The notes beneath the pieces are model-generated. The model worked only from the letters and a program-made list of their open reading frames with translations. It did not search any database and was not told where the DNA came from. From assembly GCF_004764705.1 (NCBI RefSeq), contig NZ_SHLX01000038.1, positions 1 to 64,000 of the forward strand: 64,000 nucleotides of DNA, in the 5' to 3' direction. Position numbers and translations under genes: made by a program. This DNA is from Paenibacillus cymbidii. GTDB lineage: Bacteria; Bacillota; Bacilli; Paenibacillales; NBRC-103111. Numbering within the stretch: the stretch's first letter is position 1; each line of letters begins with the position of its first letter. Positions 7,824-19,471 of the stretch are shown in pieces.

Positions 7824-9569
7824 TTATTCTTCTCTCGTTTTCTGCGTGAAGCGGAAGATGACGAATTCGGCCGGTTTGACCGGCGCCACCCCGATTACGC
7901 AAATGAGCCGACCGTTGTCGATATCGTCCTGCGTCATTGTGCTGCGGCCGATATTGATGTAGAACGCTTCCGCCGGGCTTGCGCCCATGAGCGCTCCGTC
8001 GCGCCATACGCGCGTCAGGAACGCGTCGATCGTGCGCTGTACGCGCGCCCACAGCTGCTCGTCGTTCGGTTCGAACACGACCCAGCTCGTGCCGTTCTTG
8101 ATCGATTCTTCGAGGAAAATAAACAGACGTCTTACGTTGACGTATTTCCAGAGCCCGTTGGACGATGCCGTCCGCGCGCCCCATACGCGAATGCCTTGTC
8201 CGGGGAACGACCGGATCAGGTTGACGCCTTTCGGATTCAGGATGTCCTGTTCGCCTTTGTTGTACTGGCAATCCAGGCCGACGGCGCCGCGCACGACTTC
8301 GTTCGCCGGCGCTTTATGCACGCCGCGCGTCTGGTCGGAACGCGAGTAGATGCCCATGACCGAACCGGACGGCGGGATGAAAATGTTGCGCTTGTCCAGC
8401 GGATCGAACACTTGCAGCCAAGGGTTGTAAATCGCCGCATAGTTGCTGTCGAAAATGTTGCGGTGCGTCATCACGTCGGCTACCTTCGTCTTCTCCCGCG
8501 GCACGTCGAGCACGGCGAAGCGGCTGGACAAGTTTTCGCAATGGGCCACGAGCGACAGCTGCACGTTCGGATCGGTTACGCCCGGAACGGACATGATGCT
8601 GACGACGTCGTTGTCGATGAACGACTGGATGCCGGTGCGTTTGCCCGGTCCGCGGTCAACGCCGATGAAGTCGCTAGCCGCGAGGCTCGATGCGGAACCG
8701 TCGCTGCCTGCGGACAGCGCGATCTGGAACTTGCCGGCTTCTTCCTTCAGGCCGGAAATGAGCTCGAACGGAGGAACGAAGCCGAGGTCGCCCGCGGAAC
8801 CGCTTGTATCCGAAACGATGACGATGTTGGAGCGGGACAGCATTTTGGCCACGTGGTTGGCCGCCAGCACGTTCAGCGACAGCCGCTCGTACGTTTCGGC
8901 TTCATCGCCGTAGAACACGTGCATCGTAAATTCGGATGTTGTCAACACCTTGGCCGGCAGCAGGTTGCTGTCGACGATGTCTTCGGCTTCGCCGTCGATC
9001 GGGCTCGCCAGTTCGACGATGTTGTCCTGCGACGAAACGACCCGGTTGTATTGTTTGCCGCTGCCGCCGTCGAACGCGACGATGTCGCCCACGTTAAAGC
9101 CGGCATTGGATTTGACGCGATAGCTCGACGCGCCGACCACTTCGTAAACTTGCGTTTTGGCCTTGCTTGCCGGCACGACGGCGACGCGGACCTGGTTGCC
9201 CCAGGCTCCCGGATTTTTCGCCGTAATGTTCAGCACAGCCGCTTCCGTGTTGGCTTCCGTCTGGTTGTGAGCCTTCTTCGCATCGGAAGGAGCGACACGC
9301 ATGACATAACAGCGCGAGCCCCCGTTCAGGAAGAAATGCTCCACGGCATAAGAGAGAAATCGGTAGTCGCCGAACGCGTTCTCCGACAAATAGCTGCCGA
9401 AGTTGCGGTGGAAATCGGCCACGCTCGTAATAAGCAGCGGAACACCCTCCACTTCCCCTCTTTGCGCGAGGCCGATAAATCCGGCCGTGCTGGTGCTCGC
9501 GCCCTCGAGCGGCTGTGCGCCGCTGTCAAACTCTTCCACGTACACTCCTGGCGATAAATATTCAGCCAT
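7824..9569 (-). CDS. eCIS/phage tail sheath protein
   Basis: The 581-residue protein starts MAEYLSPGVYVEEFDSGAQP, the standard sheath N-terminus that donates a strand to the neighbouring subunit. The C-terminal domain has the conserved run ending in INIGRSTMTQDDIDNGRLIC and VIGVAPVKPAEFVIFRFTQ, which forms the contractile core mesh. The middle (about residues 100-330) is variable and would face the particle surface. Its length is typical of eCIS sheaths. On contraction the sheath drives the inner tube through a target envelope. Only one sheath gene is seen, whereas many eCIS have two or three; more could lie outside the window. Confidence 0.97.
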   Translation of the reverse strand: MAEYLSPGVYVEEFDSGAQPLEGASTSTAGFIGLAQRGEVEGVPLLITSVADFHRNFGSYLSENAFGDYRFLSYAVEHFFLNGGSRCYVMRVAPSDAKKAHNQTEANTEAAVLNITAKNPGAWGNQVRVAVVPASKAKTQVYEVVGASSYRVKSNAGFNVGDIVAFDGGSGKQYNRVVSSQDNIVELASPIDGEAEDIVDSNLLPAKVLTTSEFTMHVFYGDEAETYERLSLNVLAANHVAKMLSRSNIVIVSDTSGSAGDLGFVPPFELISGLKEEAGKFQIALSAGSDGSASSLAASDFIGVDRGPGKRTGIQSFIDNDVVSIMSVPGVTDPNVQLSLVAHCENLSSRFAVLDVPREKTKVADVMTHRNIFDSNYAAIYNPWLQVFDPLDKRNIFIPPSGSVMGIYSRSDQTRGVHKAPANEVVRGAVGLDCQYNKGEQDILNPKGVNLIRSFPGQGIRVWGARTASSNGLWKYVNVRRLFIFLEESIKNGTSWVVFEPNDEQLWARVQRTIDAFLTRVWRDGALMGASPAEAFYINIGRSTMTQDDIDNGRLICVIGVAPVKPAEFVIFRFTQKTREE

Positions 9570-9736
9570 TGTTCCCCGATTCCGTTCGTTCGCGCGAGCG
9601 ATGCTGTACAGGCAGTCTGCGAAAATCGCGAACCCGGAATCAGTTCTCTCCTTTCTGCTTGGGTTTTATAGAAGATTGAACGAGTCCAATCCGCTAAAAC
9701 AGGGGGAATTATGTAACCTTGCTGCAGGTCGGCACG

Positions 9737-10528
9737 TTACCAGCGTATCGTGCCGAGGTTGACGGTGGCGCCTTCGCGCATCGTCACCTCCCGCTCGATC
9801 GTTCGGCCGCCGGCGCCCTCAATTTGCAGCCTGACGTCGAATGCTTTGGTACGATGGCCGGGAAAGGCGATAACCGCTTCGCCGCGTTCGCTTGAAAACG
9901 TGCGCAGCACCGGCAGCAACAGTGAGCCCCGGGCATGGGGGCGGACAAGCGGCGCCTTGAGCTTGGCCGTGCGGCCCTCCGCTTCGGCGATTTCACAGCG
10001 CTCGGCCGCTCCTTCTCCGGTGCGGCTCTGAATGAGGTAGCATTCGCCCGGCAGCATAGCGCCGGCAAGTTGTCCGACGGTCAGCTCCCTGGCGCCGGCT
10101 TCGGTCTGCTCCGGCATCAGCCGCGCCTTGGCGCACGATTCGGTCGTGACGGTCGCCGTCAAGGCGAGCCCGGCTACCGGCCGCTCCTCGCCGTCCCGAA
10201 ACATGACGCGGATCAGCGTGTCGTTCTCGCGGAACGGGAACGACGGCGTCGCCTTGAGCGGCACATAAACAATCGAATGAGCGTCATTCACGCGAATATC
10301 GAGTTGTTCCGGGAAGTAATCGGGAATGGTTACGTTCAGGCGATAGGCGCCTTCGGTCAAATCCGTGAACAAGTACCAGCCGTCGTCCTTGCGGACCGGC
10401 TTGGCTGCAATGTCTTCCAATGCGACAATGGCGCCTGTTTGGCGGGGAGCCTCCGAAGTATGGGCGTCCAGTACGCGAACGGCGAGCGACAGCCGATTCC
10501 TGAGCTTGACGAGCCGTACGGTTTCCAT
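9737..10528 (-). CDS. eCIS-associated beta-sandwich protein
   Basis: The 263-residue protein starts METVRLVKLRNRLSLAVRVL and contains a segment around residues 15-95 (GAIVALEDIAAKPVRKDDGWYLFTD, then GAYRLNVTIPDYFP) that resembles carboxypeptidase-regulatory or Ig-like beta sandwiches. The remainder looks beta-rich with no catalytic motif. It begins 8 bp after the DUF4255 gene and precedes the sheath gene, so it belongs to the same operon. Proteins with this layout are common next to the DUF4255 gene in eCIS clusters, where a cap, collar or fibre-like role is plausible but unproven. A 167-bp gap separates it from the sheath gene; I found no convincing promoter there. Confidence 0.75.
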   Translation of the reverse strand: METVRLVKLRNRLSLAVRVLDAHTSEAPRQTGAIVALEDIAAKPVRKDDGWYLFTDLTEGAYRLNVTIPDYFPEQLDIRVNDAHSIVYVPLKATPSFPFRENDTLIRVMFRDGEERPVAGLALTATVTTESCAKARLMPEQTEAGARELTVGQLAGAMLPGECYLIQSRTGEGAAERCEIAEAEGRTAKLKAPLVRPHARGSLLLPVLRTFSSERGEAVIAFPGHRTKAFDVRLQIEGAGGRTIEREVTMREGATVNLGTIRW

Positions 10529-10536
10529 CGCCTCGC

Positions 10537-11115
10537 CTACCCTTCGATGCGGAAATCGCGCTCAAGCACGCGTTTCGTCGTTTTGACCCGGGTGGAATCG
10601 ATATTTACGGGCCCGACGACGTAACCGACGGACAACTGATACGGAACGTCGGAGAAGTTCCACATTCGCGTCAGTTGGTCCCCGTTCAGCGTATCGAGCA
10701 CGATGCGCACTTCCTCGTTCTGGTCGGCCAATGTGCCTACCACGGAAGAACCGCGCAGCACCGAGTGGTCGTACAGCACCTGCATCGCTCTGCCGAGAAT
10801 GCGGTGCTCGTCCAGCGCGCGGGACGACAGCTCGGCCGTTGAATACGCCGTCAGCCAGTAGTACAAATCGACGGCCATCGGCGGATGCTGGATCGCGCTC
10901 GTGCCGCGGGCGATCATCCGCGTCTGGCGGTTCTCGCCGTTGTCGCGAATGTTGTACAGATACAGCGACAGGAACAAGTCGCCCTTGTCGGCCGGCGAAG
11001 CCATGCCGATCAGTTCCGGCTGGGAAATCGGCTCCGGCGTCATCTGCTCGCGAAGCAGCTTCACAATCGACGCTCCCACGTCTGCAATTACCGTAAAATC
11101 GCCGATCGCCAACAC
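10537..11115 (-). CDS. DUF4255 family eCIS tail terminator-like protein
   Basis: The 192-residue protein begins MLAIGDFTVIADVGASIVKLLREQ and contains LFLSLYLYNIRDNGENRQ and the typical VDLYYWLTAYS segment, followed by ILGRAMQVLYDH. This is the DUF4255 (Pvc16/Afp16-like) family, thought to cap the tube and sheath and set the particle length. A GGAGGTG site lies 7 bases before the ATG. A promoter with an exact TATAAT -10 box lies 66 bp upstream, making this the first gene of the structural operon. Confidence 0.93.
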   Translation of the reverse strand: MLAIGDFTVIADVGASIVKLLREQMTPEPISQPELIGMASPADKGDLFLSLYLYNIRDNGENRQTRMIARGTSAIQHPPMAVDLYYWLTAYSTAELSSRALDEHRILGRAMQVLYDHSVLRGSSVVGTLADQNEEVRIVLDTLNGDQLTRMWNFSDVPYQLSVGYVVGPVNIDSTRVKTTKRVLERDFRIEG

Positions 11116-11180
11116 CTCCGCACGGCTCCGATATCAATTAGCAAAATACGCAGAATTTTGTCAATTCATGTACGCTATTT

Positions 11181-11209
11181 ATTATACGGGTTCCGCTTCT
11201 CCGTGACTA
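11181..11209 (-). promoter_or_regulatory. Predicted sigma-A promoter of the eCIS structural operon
   Basis: On the minus strand a TAGTCA -35 (11209-11204) is followed by a 17-base spacer and a perfect TATAAT -10 (11186-11181). It points into the DUF4255 gene starting at 11115. It lies downstream of the AAA ATPase gene, so that gene must be transcribed separately or read through. Confidence 0.55.
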
Positions 11210-11262
11210 TAGCCAGCCTCTGAAAAATTAGCCGATTTGGCGAAAATGTGCCATACGACACA

Positions 11263-13653
<2,391 letters not shown>

Positions 13654-13923
13654 ACGTCCTCCATTGCGTCTCCCATCCGTGAAAGCGCGTTGTCACGCTT
13701 CTTTACGGACGGCAACCATTTATCTTATGAAGTATATCGGCATTAACCGTTCATGATCTTAAGCGTACCGCAAGGAGCGGCGGGTGACCAGCCGGCGGAA
13801 GGTATTTCCTGCGTGTTGCACGGCTCCCGGACCGGGCAGGATTCGGGCTATCGCATGTGGAAAGGATACCGACACGCGGTTTGCTTCGCAGCCTGTTCAG
13901 CCGCATGTCAACTTGGCCCTCCT

Positions 13924-14001
13924 AATAGGCCATGTTTTATTGGTTATTTTGCCAAAAACGGTAGTCATCATGGAAATAGCCAATGATTTCGCTGGCTATT
14001 T
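13924..14001. repeat. Extragenic palindromic element, copy 1 (two units)
   Basis: The 417-bp gap between the eCIS ATPase and the next gene holds two palindromes. Unit one (13924-13948) is AATAGGCCA...TTGGTTATT, imperfect. Unit two (13974-14001) has a perfect 9-bp stem AAATAGCCA/TGGCTATTT around a 10-base loop. The same two-part element recurs at 32704-32780, 47019-47165 and 60258-60347, always between genes. Nothing else is recognisable in the rest of the gap. Confidence 0.75.
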
Positions 14002-14070
14002 GGCAGATAAGCTCGTTTTTTGCGCTTCTCGCCCTATTTCGATTTCAAACCAAGGAAAGGGGCATTCGCC

Positions 14071-14535
14071 ATGCGCGCTGCCGAAGCATGGGAGCGGTTG
14101 CTGGAACCGCCGGTGCCGCTGTTTATTCATCTAGCCGCATCCGGGGCGGACGGCCGCCCGTTCGGCTGTCGCGGCTACGCCGTCGTGACGGAGCGCGAGC
14201 GCGGACGAATCTGGGTGTCCGTCATGCGCCGCCAATGGCGCCGGCTTCACGACACGGCGCGGCCGGATGCCTGGCTGGCCGTGCTTCTGACGTCCGGCGT
14301 CGACAACGAATCGTACCAGATCAAAGGCGCCTATTGCGGGTATCGCCCGCTCGCCAAGGAGGATGCCAGCGCACTGGAGCGTCAGCTGGAATGGACGGAG
14401 CGGACATTCCCCCGTCTGTCGCTGCTGCACGCAGTAAGTCCTAACGATTGTTTTGCCGTCGGTGTGGAGATATCGGCCGTGTTCGGGCAAACGCCCGGAC
14501 CGCAGGCCGGCGTTCGTTTGCCGGAAAGGAGGTGA
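14071..14535 (+). CDS. Putative FMN-binding split-barrel (PNPOx-like) protein
   Basis: The 154-residue protein has PLFIHLAASGADGRPFGCRGYAVV followed by GRIWVSVMRRQWRRL and WLAVLLTSGVDNESYQIKGAY, a pattern like the pyridoxamine-5'-phosphate-oxidase fold in which FMN binds in a split barrel. The ATG at 14071 is preceded by AAGGAAAGGGG; an upstream TTG at 14020 has no site. Its last codons contain the ribosome binding site of the next gene, so the two are coupled. The neighbour at 14545 has a second domain of the same fold fused to a DNA-binding module, which suggests this protein works in the same sensing or redox circuit. The substrate is unknown. Confidence 0.65.
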   Translation: MRAAEAWERLLEPPVPLFIHLAASGADGRPFGCRGYAVVTERERGRIWVSVMRRQWRRLHDTARPDAWLAVLLTSGVDNESYQIKGAYCGYRPLAKEDASALERQLEWTERTFPRLSLLHAVSPNDCFAVGVEISAVFGQTPGPQAGVRLPERR

Positions 14536-14544
14536 AGCCGCAGG

Positions 14545-15744
14545 ATGCTGACCGCTGAATTGGCCCCCGCCCTGAAAGGGAATCTGCCATGTACGCTGCT
14601 GACCGTTTCGCGGGACGGAATGCCGAATATTATCAACTTGAGCCGGGTATGGCCGATCGATGCGGATCATATTGCCGCCGCCAACCAGTTTTTCAACAAA
14701 ACCGCAGCGAACCTCGGCGAAAACCCGCATGCGCTGCTCCGGCTTGCCGATCCGAACGACTTGCTGCACTGGGAGCTGGAACTGCGCTATTCGCACGCCG
14801 AAACGGAAGGGCCGCGCTTCGATTCCATCCGGCACGAGCTGCAAACCGCCTATTGGATGGCCGGTCTGCCGGACGAGGCGCCGCTGCGCGCGGTGGCGGT
14901 TTTCCAGGTGATTGCCTTGCGAAAATGTCTGGAGGAAGCCGACCATCTGCTGCCCGCATCGGAGTTGTACGGCGATTTGCTAGCGGCGCTGGCGGATGCT
15001 CACGGCTGGCGCCGCATGACATACTGGATCGCCGGCAAAGGCGAAACGCCCATGCGGCTAGCCGCTTCCAGAGGGGTGCCCGGAGCGGGAACGGATCAAA
15101 CCGCCTTCGAGCCGATGCGGCGGCTCTCCGCTCTGATTGAGGCGGAGCCGCGGGTTGTCCGGCTGCATCATATGCGGGAGCAAGTCAAGTACGTACAGAC
15201 GATCCGCACGCACGACCGGCCCGTCCCCGGACCGCCTGAAGGCGGCGAAGCAACGGTGCCCGCACCGCCGACCCGGGGAAGCTATCTTGGCATTCCCGTT
15301 CGGGCATACGGCAGTTTTGTCGGCATCGTTTGTTGCGAAAGCGAGGAAGATGAGCCGGAAGCGTTCGAAAGCTACGACGATCGCTACTTGCAGCTGCTGT
15401 CCCGCAAGCTGGGCGAAGCGGTGTTCGCGGCTGCGGCCGTTCCGGAACGGGATCGCAAGCCGCTGCTCGGGCAGTTGCTGGTGAGGGCGCGGCTGGAGTG
15501 GGAACGGATGAACGAACCGTTCTTCACCGCGCTCAGTCCGCGGGAGAGGCAAGTGGCAATCTGTGCGGCCGGCGGGAGTACGAACGCTCAGATCGCCGAA
15601 ACGCTTTATATCAGCAAACGAACGGTGACGACTCATATGGAGCGCATCTTTCTGAAGCTGCAGATCGCTTCAAGGGCGGCACTAACCCGCTACATCGTGG
15701 AGAAAGAGCTGGCGGCGGAAGCGGACGACGAGCCGCGCCGGTGA
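14545..15744 (+). CDS. PNPOx-GAF-LuxR fusion regulator
   Basis: The 399-residue protein combines three parts. Residues 1-145 resemble a split-barrel flavin domain (LLTVSRDGMPNIINLSRVWP, then NPHALLRLADPNDLLHWELELRYS). Residues 150-310 look like a GAF-type sensor, with a strand SYLGIPVRAYGSFVGIVCCES. Residues 330-390 are a LuxR/FixJ helix-turn-helix (LSPRERQVAICAAGG, then AQIAETLYISKRTVTTHMERI). GGAGGTG ending in the previous stop codon serves as ribosome binding site. The architecture implies a transcription factor whose DNA binding responds to a flavin, redox state or small ligand. Its target genes are not visible; the coupled gene at 14071 is the obvious partner. Confidence 0.8.
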   Translation: MLTAELAPALKGNLPCTLLTVSRDGMPNIINLSRVWPIDADHIAAANQFFNKTAANLGENPHALLRLADPNDLLHWELELRYSHAETEGPRFDSIRHELQTAYWMAGLPDEAPLRAVAVFQVIALRKCLEEADHLLPASELYGDLLAALADAHGWRRMTYWIAGKGETPMRLAASRGVPGAGTDQTAFEPMRRLSALIEAEPRVVRLHHMREQVKYVQTIRTHDRPVPGPPEGGEATVPAPPTRGSYLGIPVRAYGSFVGIVCCESEEDEPEAFESYDDRYLQLLSRKLGEAVFAAAAVPERDRKPLLGQLLVRARLEWERMNEPFFTALSPRERQVAICAAGGSTNAQIAETLYISKRTVTTHMERIFLKLQIASRAALTRYIVEKELAAEADDEPRR

Positions 15745-15875
15745 GCAACTTCCTTCAGCCTTGCACGCTTCCATTTGACGAGCAAAATACGTATTTCTAC
15801 CGATACAAGCCCGCCTCGCATCGCGGTTAGAATGGGAACGCAAGGAAACTTGAATTCCCATAAGGCGGTGTTGCG

Positions 15876-16349
15876 ATGAAATGGCTTGTTTTGGTGCATG
15901 TATTATCCGCGATCGTTGGACTTGGTCCGGCATTTGCGTTCCCGTTCCTGCTGTGGAAGCGGGAGTCCGTTGCCGGCATGGAGGAGTCGCTCCGCACGGT
16001 AACGCGGCTGGAGCTGTTTCCGAAGCTGTTCGGTACGCTGGCCGTGCTCTCCGGGGTGCTGTTGCTTCTGATGGGATCGTATGGCGGCTGGCTGCAAATG
16101 TGGATCGTCGGCACGCTGGCGATTTATGTGCTTGTCGAAGTGCTGGTCGTCGGTTTTCTCAATCCGGCATCGAAACGGCTGCTCGGCTTGCTGGCGGAGA
16201 CGGAAGCGAAGGGCGGCGCCGTCGAGCCGGGGAATTTGGAAACGCCGCAGGAGGCATCCGTCCTGTACACCCGCGTTCGTTGGCTGCACGCATGGGCGTC
16301 GGCGCTGTGCCTGGTCATTTTTGCGCTGATGATCCTGAAGCCCCATTGA
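15876..16349 (+). CDS. DUF2269-like small integral membrane protein
   Basis: The 157-residue protein has four hydrophobic segments: residues 3-26 (LVLVHVLSAIVGLGPAFAFP), 49-68 (LFGTLAVLSGVLLLLMG), 72-95 (WIVGTLAIYVLVEVLVVGFL) and 138-155. The opening KWLVLVHVLSAIVGLGPAF and the early histidine resemble DUF2269 membrane proteins. No catalytic motif is obvious. It is spaced 31 bp before the arylamine acetyltransferase and may share its transcript. The function is unknown. Confidence 0.75.
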   Translation: MKWLVLVHVLSAIVGLGPAFAFPFLLWKRESVAGMEESLRTVTRLELFPKLFGTLAVLSGVLLLLMGSYGGWLQMWIVGTLAIYVLVEVLVVGFLNPASKRLLGLLAETEAKGGAVEPGNLETPQEASVLYTRVRWLHAWASALCLVIFALMILKPH

Positions 16350-16380
16350 AGAGGCAGTTCAAAAAAGGAGGAGAGCCTGC

Positions 16381-17199
16381 ATGACGATGAACGAATCGGT
16401 CGCCCATGATTACCTGACTTGCCTGCAAGCGGAGCGGCAGCCGCCGAGCCTGGCGTATTTGCACCGGTTGATCGGCTTGCATCTGACGACGTTCCCGTTT
16501 GAAAACATAAGCAAATTCCACTATTACACGCATTTAGGGAAAACGGGGCTGAACTGGCTTCCGGATGCGGAGCAGTTTCTGCAGCGTTTCGCCGGACAAG
16601 GGCTCGGCGGGAATTGCTATATTCTGAACGCGCACTTCGGCGCTTTGCTGCAGGCGCTCGGATTTCAGGCGAGCCCGGTGCGCGCGACCGGCGGCAACAC
16701 CCATCTGGGGCTGATGGTTACAGTTGAAGGCCGCTCGTATTACGTTGACGTCGGTTACGGCGCCCCGTTGTTCGACCCGCTCGCACTGGAGGAACAACCT
16801 CGTTTCACCCGCTTTCGGGAGGAAGTCGAAATTTCCCGGCTGTCGGGCGATCAGTACCGGATCGACCGGCGCCTGAACGGGAACAGCCTCGTGGCCAAAT
16901 GCATCGAATGGCGGCCGGCCATGTTGGCGGACTTTGACGAGATCATCGCACACTCGCTGCGGGACGAGGACGAAAATCCGTTCATGCGGCGCATCGTCGC
17001 CACTCTGTTCCGACCGGACGCCGCCTTCGGCGTCGTGAACCGCAAGCTGTTCGTCAGAACCGAACGCGGGGAAGAAACGCATGAATTCGTGCGGCGGGAC
17101 GATTGGCTTGGCATGTTGCGGAACACGTTCGGCATCGAGCGCAACATGGCGGAGCAGGCGCTGGCATTTCTGGAGGAGCGGGACGTCCGCTTGTTTTAA
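16381..17199 (+). CDS. Arylamine N-acetyltransferase
   Basis: The 272-residue protein carries the Cys-His-Asp triad of the NAT family. The cysteine is in GLGGNCYILN (about residue 78), the histidine in GGNTHLGLMV (about 110) and the aspartate in SYYVDVGYGAPLFDPL (about 125). The N-terminal TFPFENISKF is the usual family lead-in. It transfers an acetyl group from acetyl-CoA to arylamines or hydrazines through a cysteine thioester, giving resistance to aromatic amines. AAAGGAGGAG precedes the ATG. Length and triad are normal. It runs codirectionally after the DUF2269 protein. Confidence 0.93.
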   Translation: MTMNESVAHDYLTCLQAERQPPSLAYLHRLIGLHLTTFPFENISKFHYYTHLGKTGLNWLPDAEQFLQRFAGQGLGGNCYILNAHFGALLQALGFQASPVRATGGNTHLGLMVTVEGRSYYVDVGYGAPLFDPLALEEQPRFTRFREEVEISRLSGDQYRIDRRLNGNSLVAKCIEWRPAMLADFDEIIAHSLRDEDENPFMRRIVATLFRPDAAFGVVNRKLFVRTERGEETHEFVRRDDWLGMLRNTFGIERNMAEQALAFLEERDVRLF

Positions 17200-17311
17200 T
17201 GCCGCCGAGAACAATGGCGTGAATTGCAGCACTTGAAAAGAGAACATACGTTTGGTATGATGGAACCACTTTCCCAATTTACGACCTTGCCGGAAGCGCG
17301 GTGAACTTCTT

Positions 17312-18280
17312 ATGAAACGCAAAGTCCGATACGAGCCGCTTGCGGCCAAAACGATTTTGAACCGGGTCAACGTGCCGGCGATGCCGTTCGAATGGTCGAT
17401 CAATCCGTACCGGGGCTGCCAGCATGGGTGCAGCTTCTGCTACGCGCGGGGCACGCATTCCTTCCTGGGCGCCGAGACGGACGATACGTTTCAGAACCGC
17501 ATCTTCCTGAAGGACAGCGCCCCCGCCGTGCTGCGCCGGCAGCTGGAATCGCTCGTCCGCGCCAAGCGGGGCCGCGGGCTGTCGATTTGGCCGCGGATCG
17601 GCCGCGTCGCCATCGGCACCGCCACCGATCCTTACCAGCCGATCGAAGAGCAAGCGAAGCTGACCCGCGGCTGCCTGGAGGTGCTGGCCGACTACCGCAT
17701 CCCGGTGTCGATCATGACCCGTTCGCCGCTTATTTTGCGCGATCTCGATTTGCTCCGGAAGCTGCACCTGACATCGATCAATATCAGCATCGGCACGCTC
17801 GATCCGCTCGTCTGGAAGCAGTTCGAGCCGACTACGCCTTCTCCCGCCAAGCGGTTCGAAGCGGTGCGAACGCTTGCGGAAGAAGGATTGCCGGCCGGCG
17901 TGTTCCTGGCGCCGATTATTCCGCTCGTCTCCGACGGCGAAGAGGCGCTGCACGAGCTCATCCGCATGGCGGCCTCCAGCCGCGCGTCGTTCGTGATGGC
18001 TTCTTTCCTGCGGCTGAGCATATCCGACGTCAAAGTGTGGTTCTTCCGGACGCTCGAGCGATACTACCCGCATCTCGTATCCCGGTATACCGAGCTGTAC
18101 CGGGGCTCCGCGTATGCGGCGGAAGCTTACCGCGAGCCGCTGAAGCGCACGATCCGCGAGCTGCTGGACCGCTATGGGCTTTCTTCGCTGGATACAGGCG
18201 GCCCCCGCGTCCTCGGGAAGACCGGCGAACCCGCTCCCGCGGAAGCGGCGCCGCCGATCCAGCTTGCCTTTTCGTTTTAG
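17312..18280 (+). CDS. Radical SAM protein, spore photoproduct lyase-like/Rv2578c family
   Basis: The 322-residue protein has the radical SAM cluster motif C-x3-C-x2-C in NPYRGCQHGCSFCYAR (about residues 31-46), followed by the glycine-containing strand VAIGTATDPYQPIE and ITRSPLILRD-like barrel strands. The layout fits the SPL-related family often annotated Rv2578c-type, whose substrates are not known. A [4Fe-4S] cluster on the three cysteines would cleave S-adenosylmethionine. The ribosome binding site before the ATG is weak. It is not part of an obvious operon. Spore photoproduct lyase itself is less likely because the N-terminal domain of that enzyme is absent. Confidence 0.85.
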   Translation: MKRKVRYEPLAAKTILNRVNVPAMPFEWSINPYRGCQHGCSFCYARGTHSFLGAETDDTFQNRIFLKDSAPAVLRRQLESLVRAKRGRGLSIWPRIGRVAIGTATDPYQPIEEQAKLTRGCLEVLADYRIPVSIMTRSPLILRDLDLLRKLHLTSINISIGTLDPLVWKQFEPTTPSPAKRFEAVRTLAEEGLPAGVFLAPIIPLVSDGEEALHELIRMAASSRASFVMASFLRLSISDVKVWFFRTLERYYPHLVSRYTELYRGSAYAAEAYREPLKRTIRELLDRYGLSSLDTGGPRVLGKTGEPAPAEAAPPIQLAFSF

Positions 18281-18354
18281 TCGTCATCGCTCCCGATGTG
18301 TAGTACAATGAAGGCACCTTAACCGTTCGTTTACAATGCAGGGGGTGACGGAAC

Positions 18355-19305
18355 ATGCCGCACTCGGCGATGCTTCCGGACGGCACGCTGGACGACGCGA
18401 AAATTACCGGGCGCGATCATCTATACACGAGACGGAACGGCAGATCGATCGAACGATTCTACATGAACAAGGACGGGCACACCGTCAGCTATATTTTGAA
18501 ACCGTTGGCGGACGAATCGCATCTCGGCAAGGAAGCCTGGGTGCAGCAGCATGTGTTGTCCCTGCTGCCGACCGGTCATGCCCGCATCGTCGCCAACGCC
18601 GACCATGACGATCCGGGGCGATACTGGACGATTTTCGAAGATATGGGCGCGCTGTCGCACGATTACGACGAACCGCTGGTGCTTGATATGGCCGCCGTCA
18701 TTCCGAATTGGCATCAGCTGCCTGCCGCACTGGTGCCCTATCGTTTCCGCACGGACGCCGATAAGCCGTCGCTGGCTTCGAAGCTGGCGGATATTCACGC
18801 CGGTTGGCCGCAGCTGCGCGCGACAATCGCCGAGCTCGGACTTGCCGAGCCGCTGCTTGGCCGCCTGGAACTGCTCGTACAGCGAGCAGGCGACGATTCG
18901 GAGCAAGTGGTGACCCACGGCGACTTGCATCGGGGCAATTATTTTGCTCGCGACGGCGCCATCGTCGTCATGGATTGGGAGCACCTTCACATCGGCTCGG
19001 TATATTGGGATTTGTACTGCCTGCTGGACATGACGCATCCCTATTACCCGAAGCCTTCCAATCCGCAACTGCGCAGCGAGGCGCTGTCCGTTTACATGGA
19101 ACACAGACGGCGGCTTGGCTGGTTGTGCGACCGCGAGCGGTTCATCGCCGGTTATTTCGCTCACGCGGCGATTTGCACCGCGTGGCTGATGCTGGTCATC
19201 GAAGGCGATCTTGCCGCCGGCGCCTGGGACCGGCAGCAGTTGCTCGACCAGCGGCAAGCGACGTTCGCCGCGTTGAATGGGCTGCTGCAGCAGCCCATCG
19301 GCTAG
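18355..19305 (+). CDS. Aminoglycoside phosphotransferase-family kinase-like protein
   Basis: The 316-residue protein has a kinase-like fold. The catalytic loop is VVTHGDLHRGNYF (about residues 183-195) and the metal-binding aspartate is in IVVMDWEHLHIG (about 202-213), the two signature motifs of the APH family. The N-lobe contains SYILKPLADESHLGKEAWV with the likely ATP-contacting lysine. It probably phosphorylates a small molecule or acts in metabolite repair; a true antibiotic substrate cannot be claimed. Upstream, GCAGGGGGTGACGGAAC gives a ribosome binding site. It stands alone between the radical SAM gene and the Sm-like pair. Confidence 0.85.
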   Translation: MPHSAMLPDGTLDDAKITGRDHLYTRRNGRSIERFYMNKDGHTVSYILKPLADESHLGKEAWVQQHVLSLLPTGHARIVANADHDDPGRYWTIFEDMGALSHDYDEPLVLDMAAVIPNWHQLPAALVPYRFRTDADKPSLASKLADIHAGWPQLRATIAELGLAEPLLGRLELLVQRAGDDSEQVVTHGDLHRGNYFARDGAIVVMDWEHLHIGSVYWDLYCLLDMTHPYYPKPSNPQLRSEALSVYMEHRRRLGWLCDRERFIAGYFAHAAICTAWLMLVIEGDLAAGAWDRQQLLDQRQATFAALNGLLQQPIG

Positions 19306-19380
19306 TACGCCGACGATCGCTGCAGCGAGACGGCGGCACCGCAGACAGGCGCCGTCGTCACCGCAACCTCCATGGGCATT

Positions 19381-19408
19381 CACACCTGCTGGGCACCTGC
19401 ATAGGATG
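19381..19408 (+). promoter_or_regulatory. Sporulation-type promoter candidate upstream of first Sm-like gene
   Basis: CACAC at 19381-19385 is followed by 14 bases and CATAGGATG at 19400-19408, matching the CATAnnnTA-like -10 of mother-cell sigma factors with one change. The surrounding 45 bp are nearly repeated before the paralogous gene at 19930, which argues for function. The sigma factor assignment is inferred. Confidence 0.45.
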
Positions 19409-19471
19409 GGGTATCAAAGGGAGTATGGCTTGCTAAACTCTCCCCACTGACGACATGGAGGTGTCTTACGC

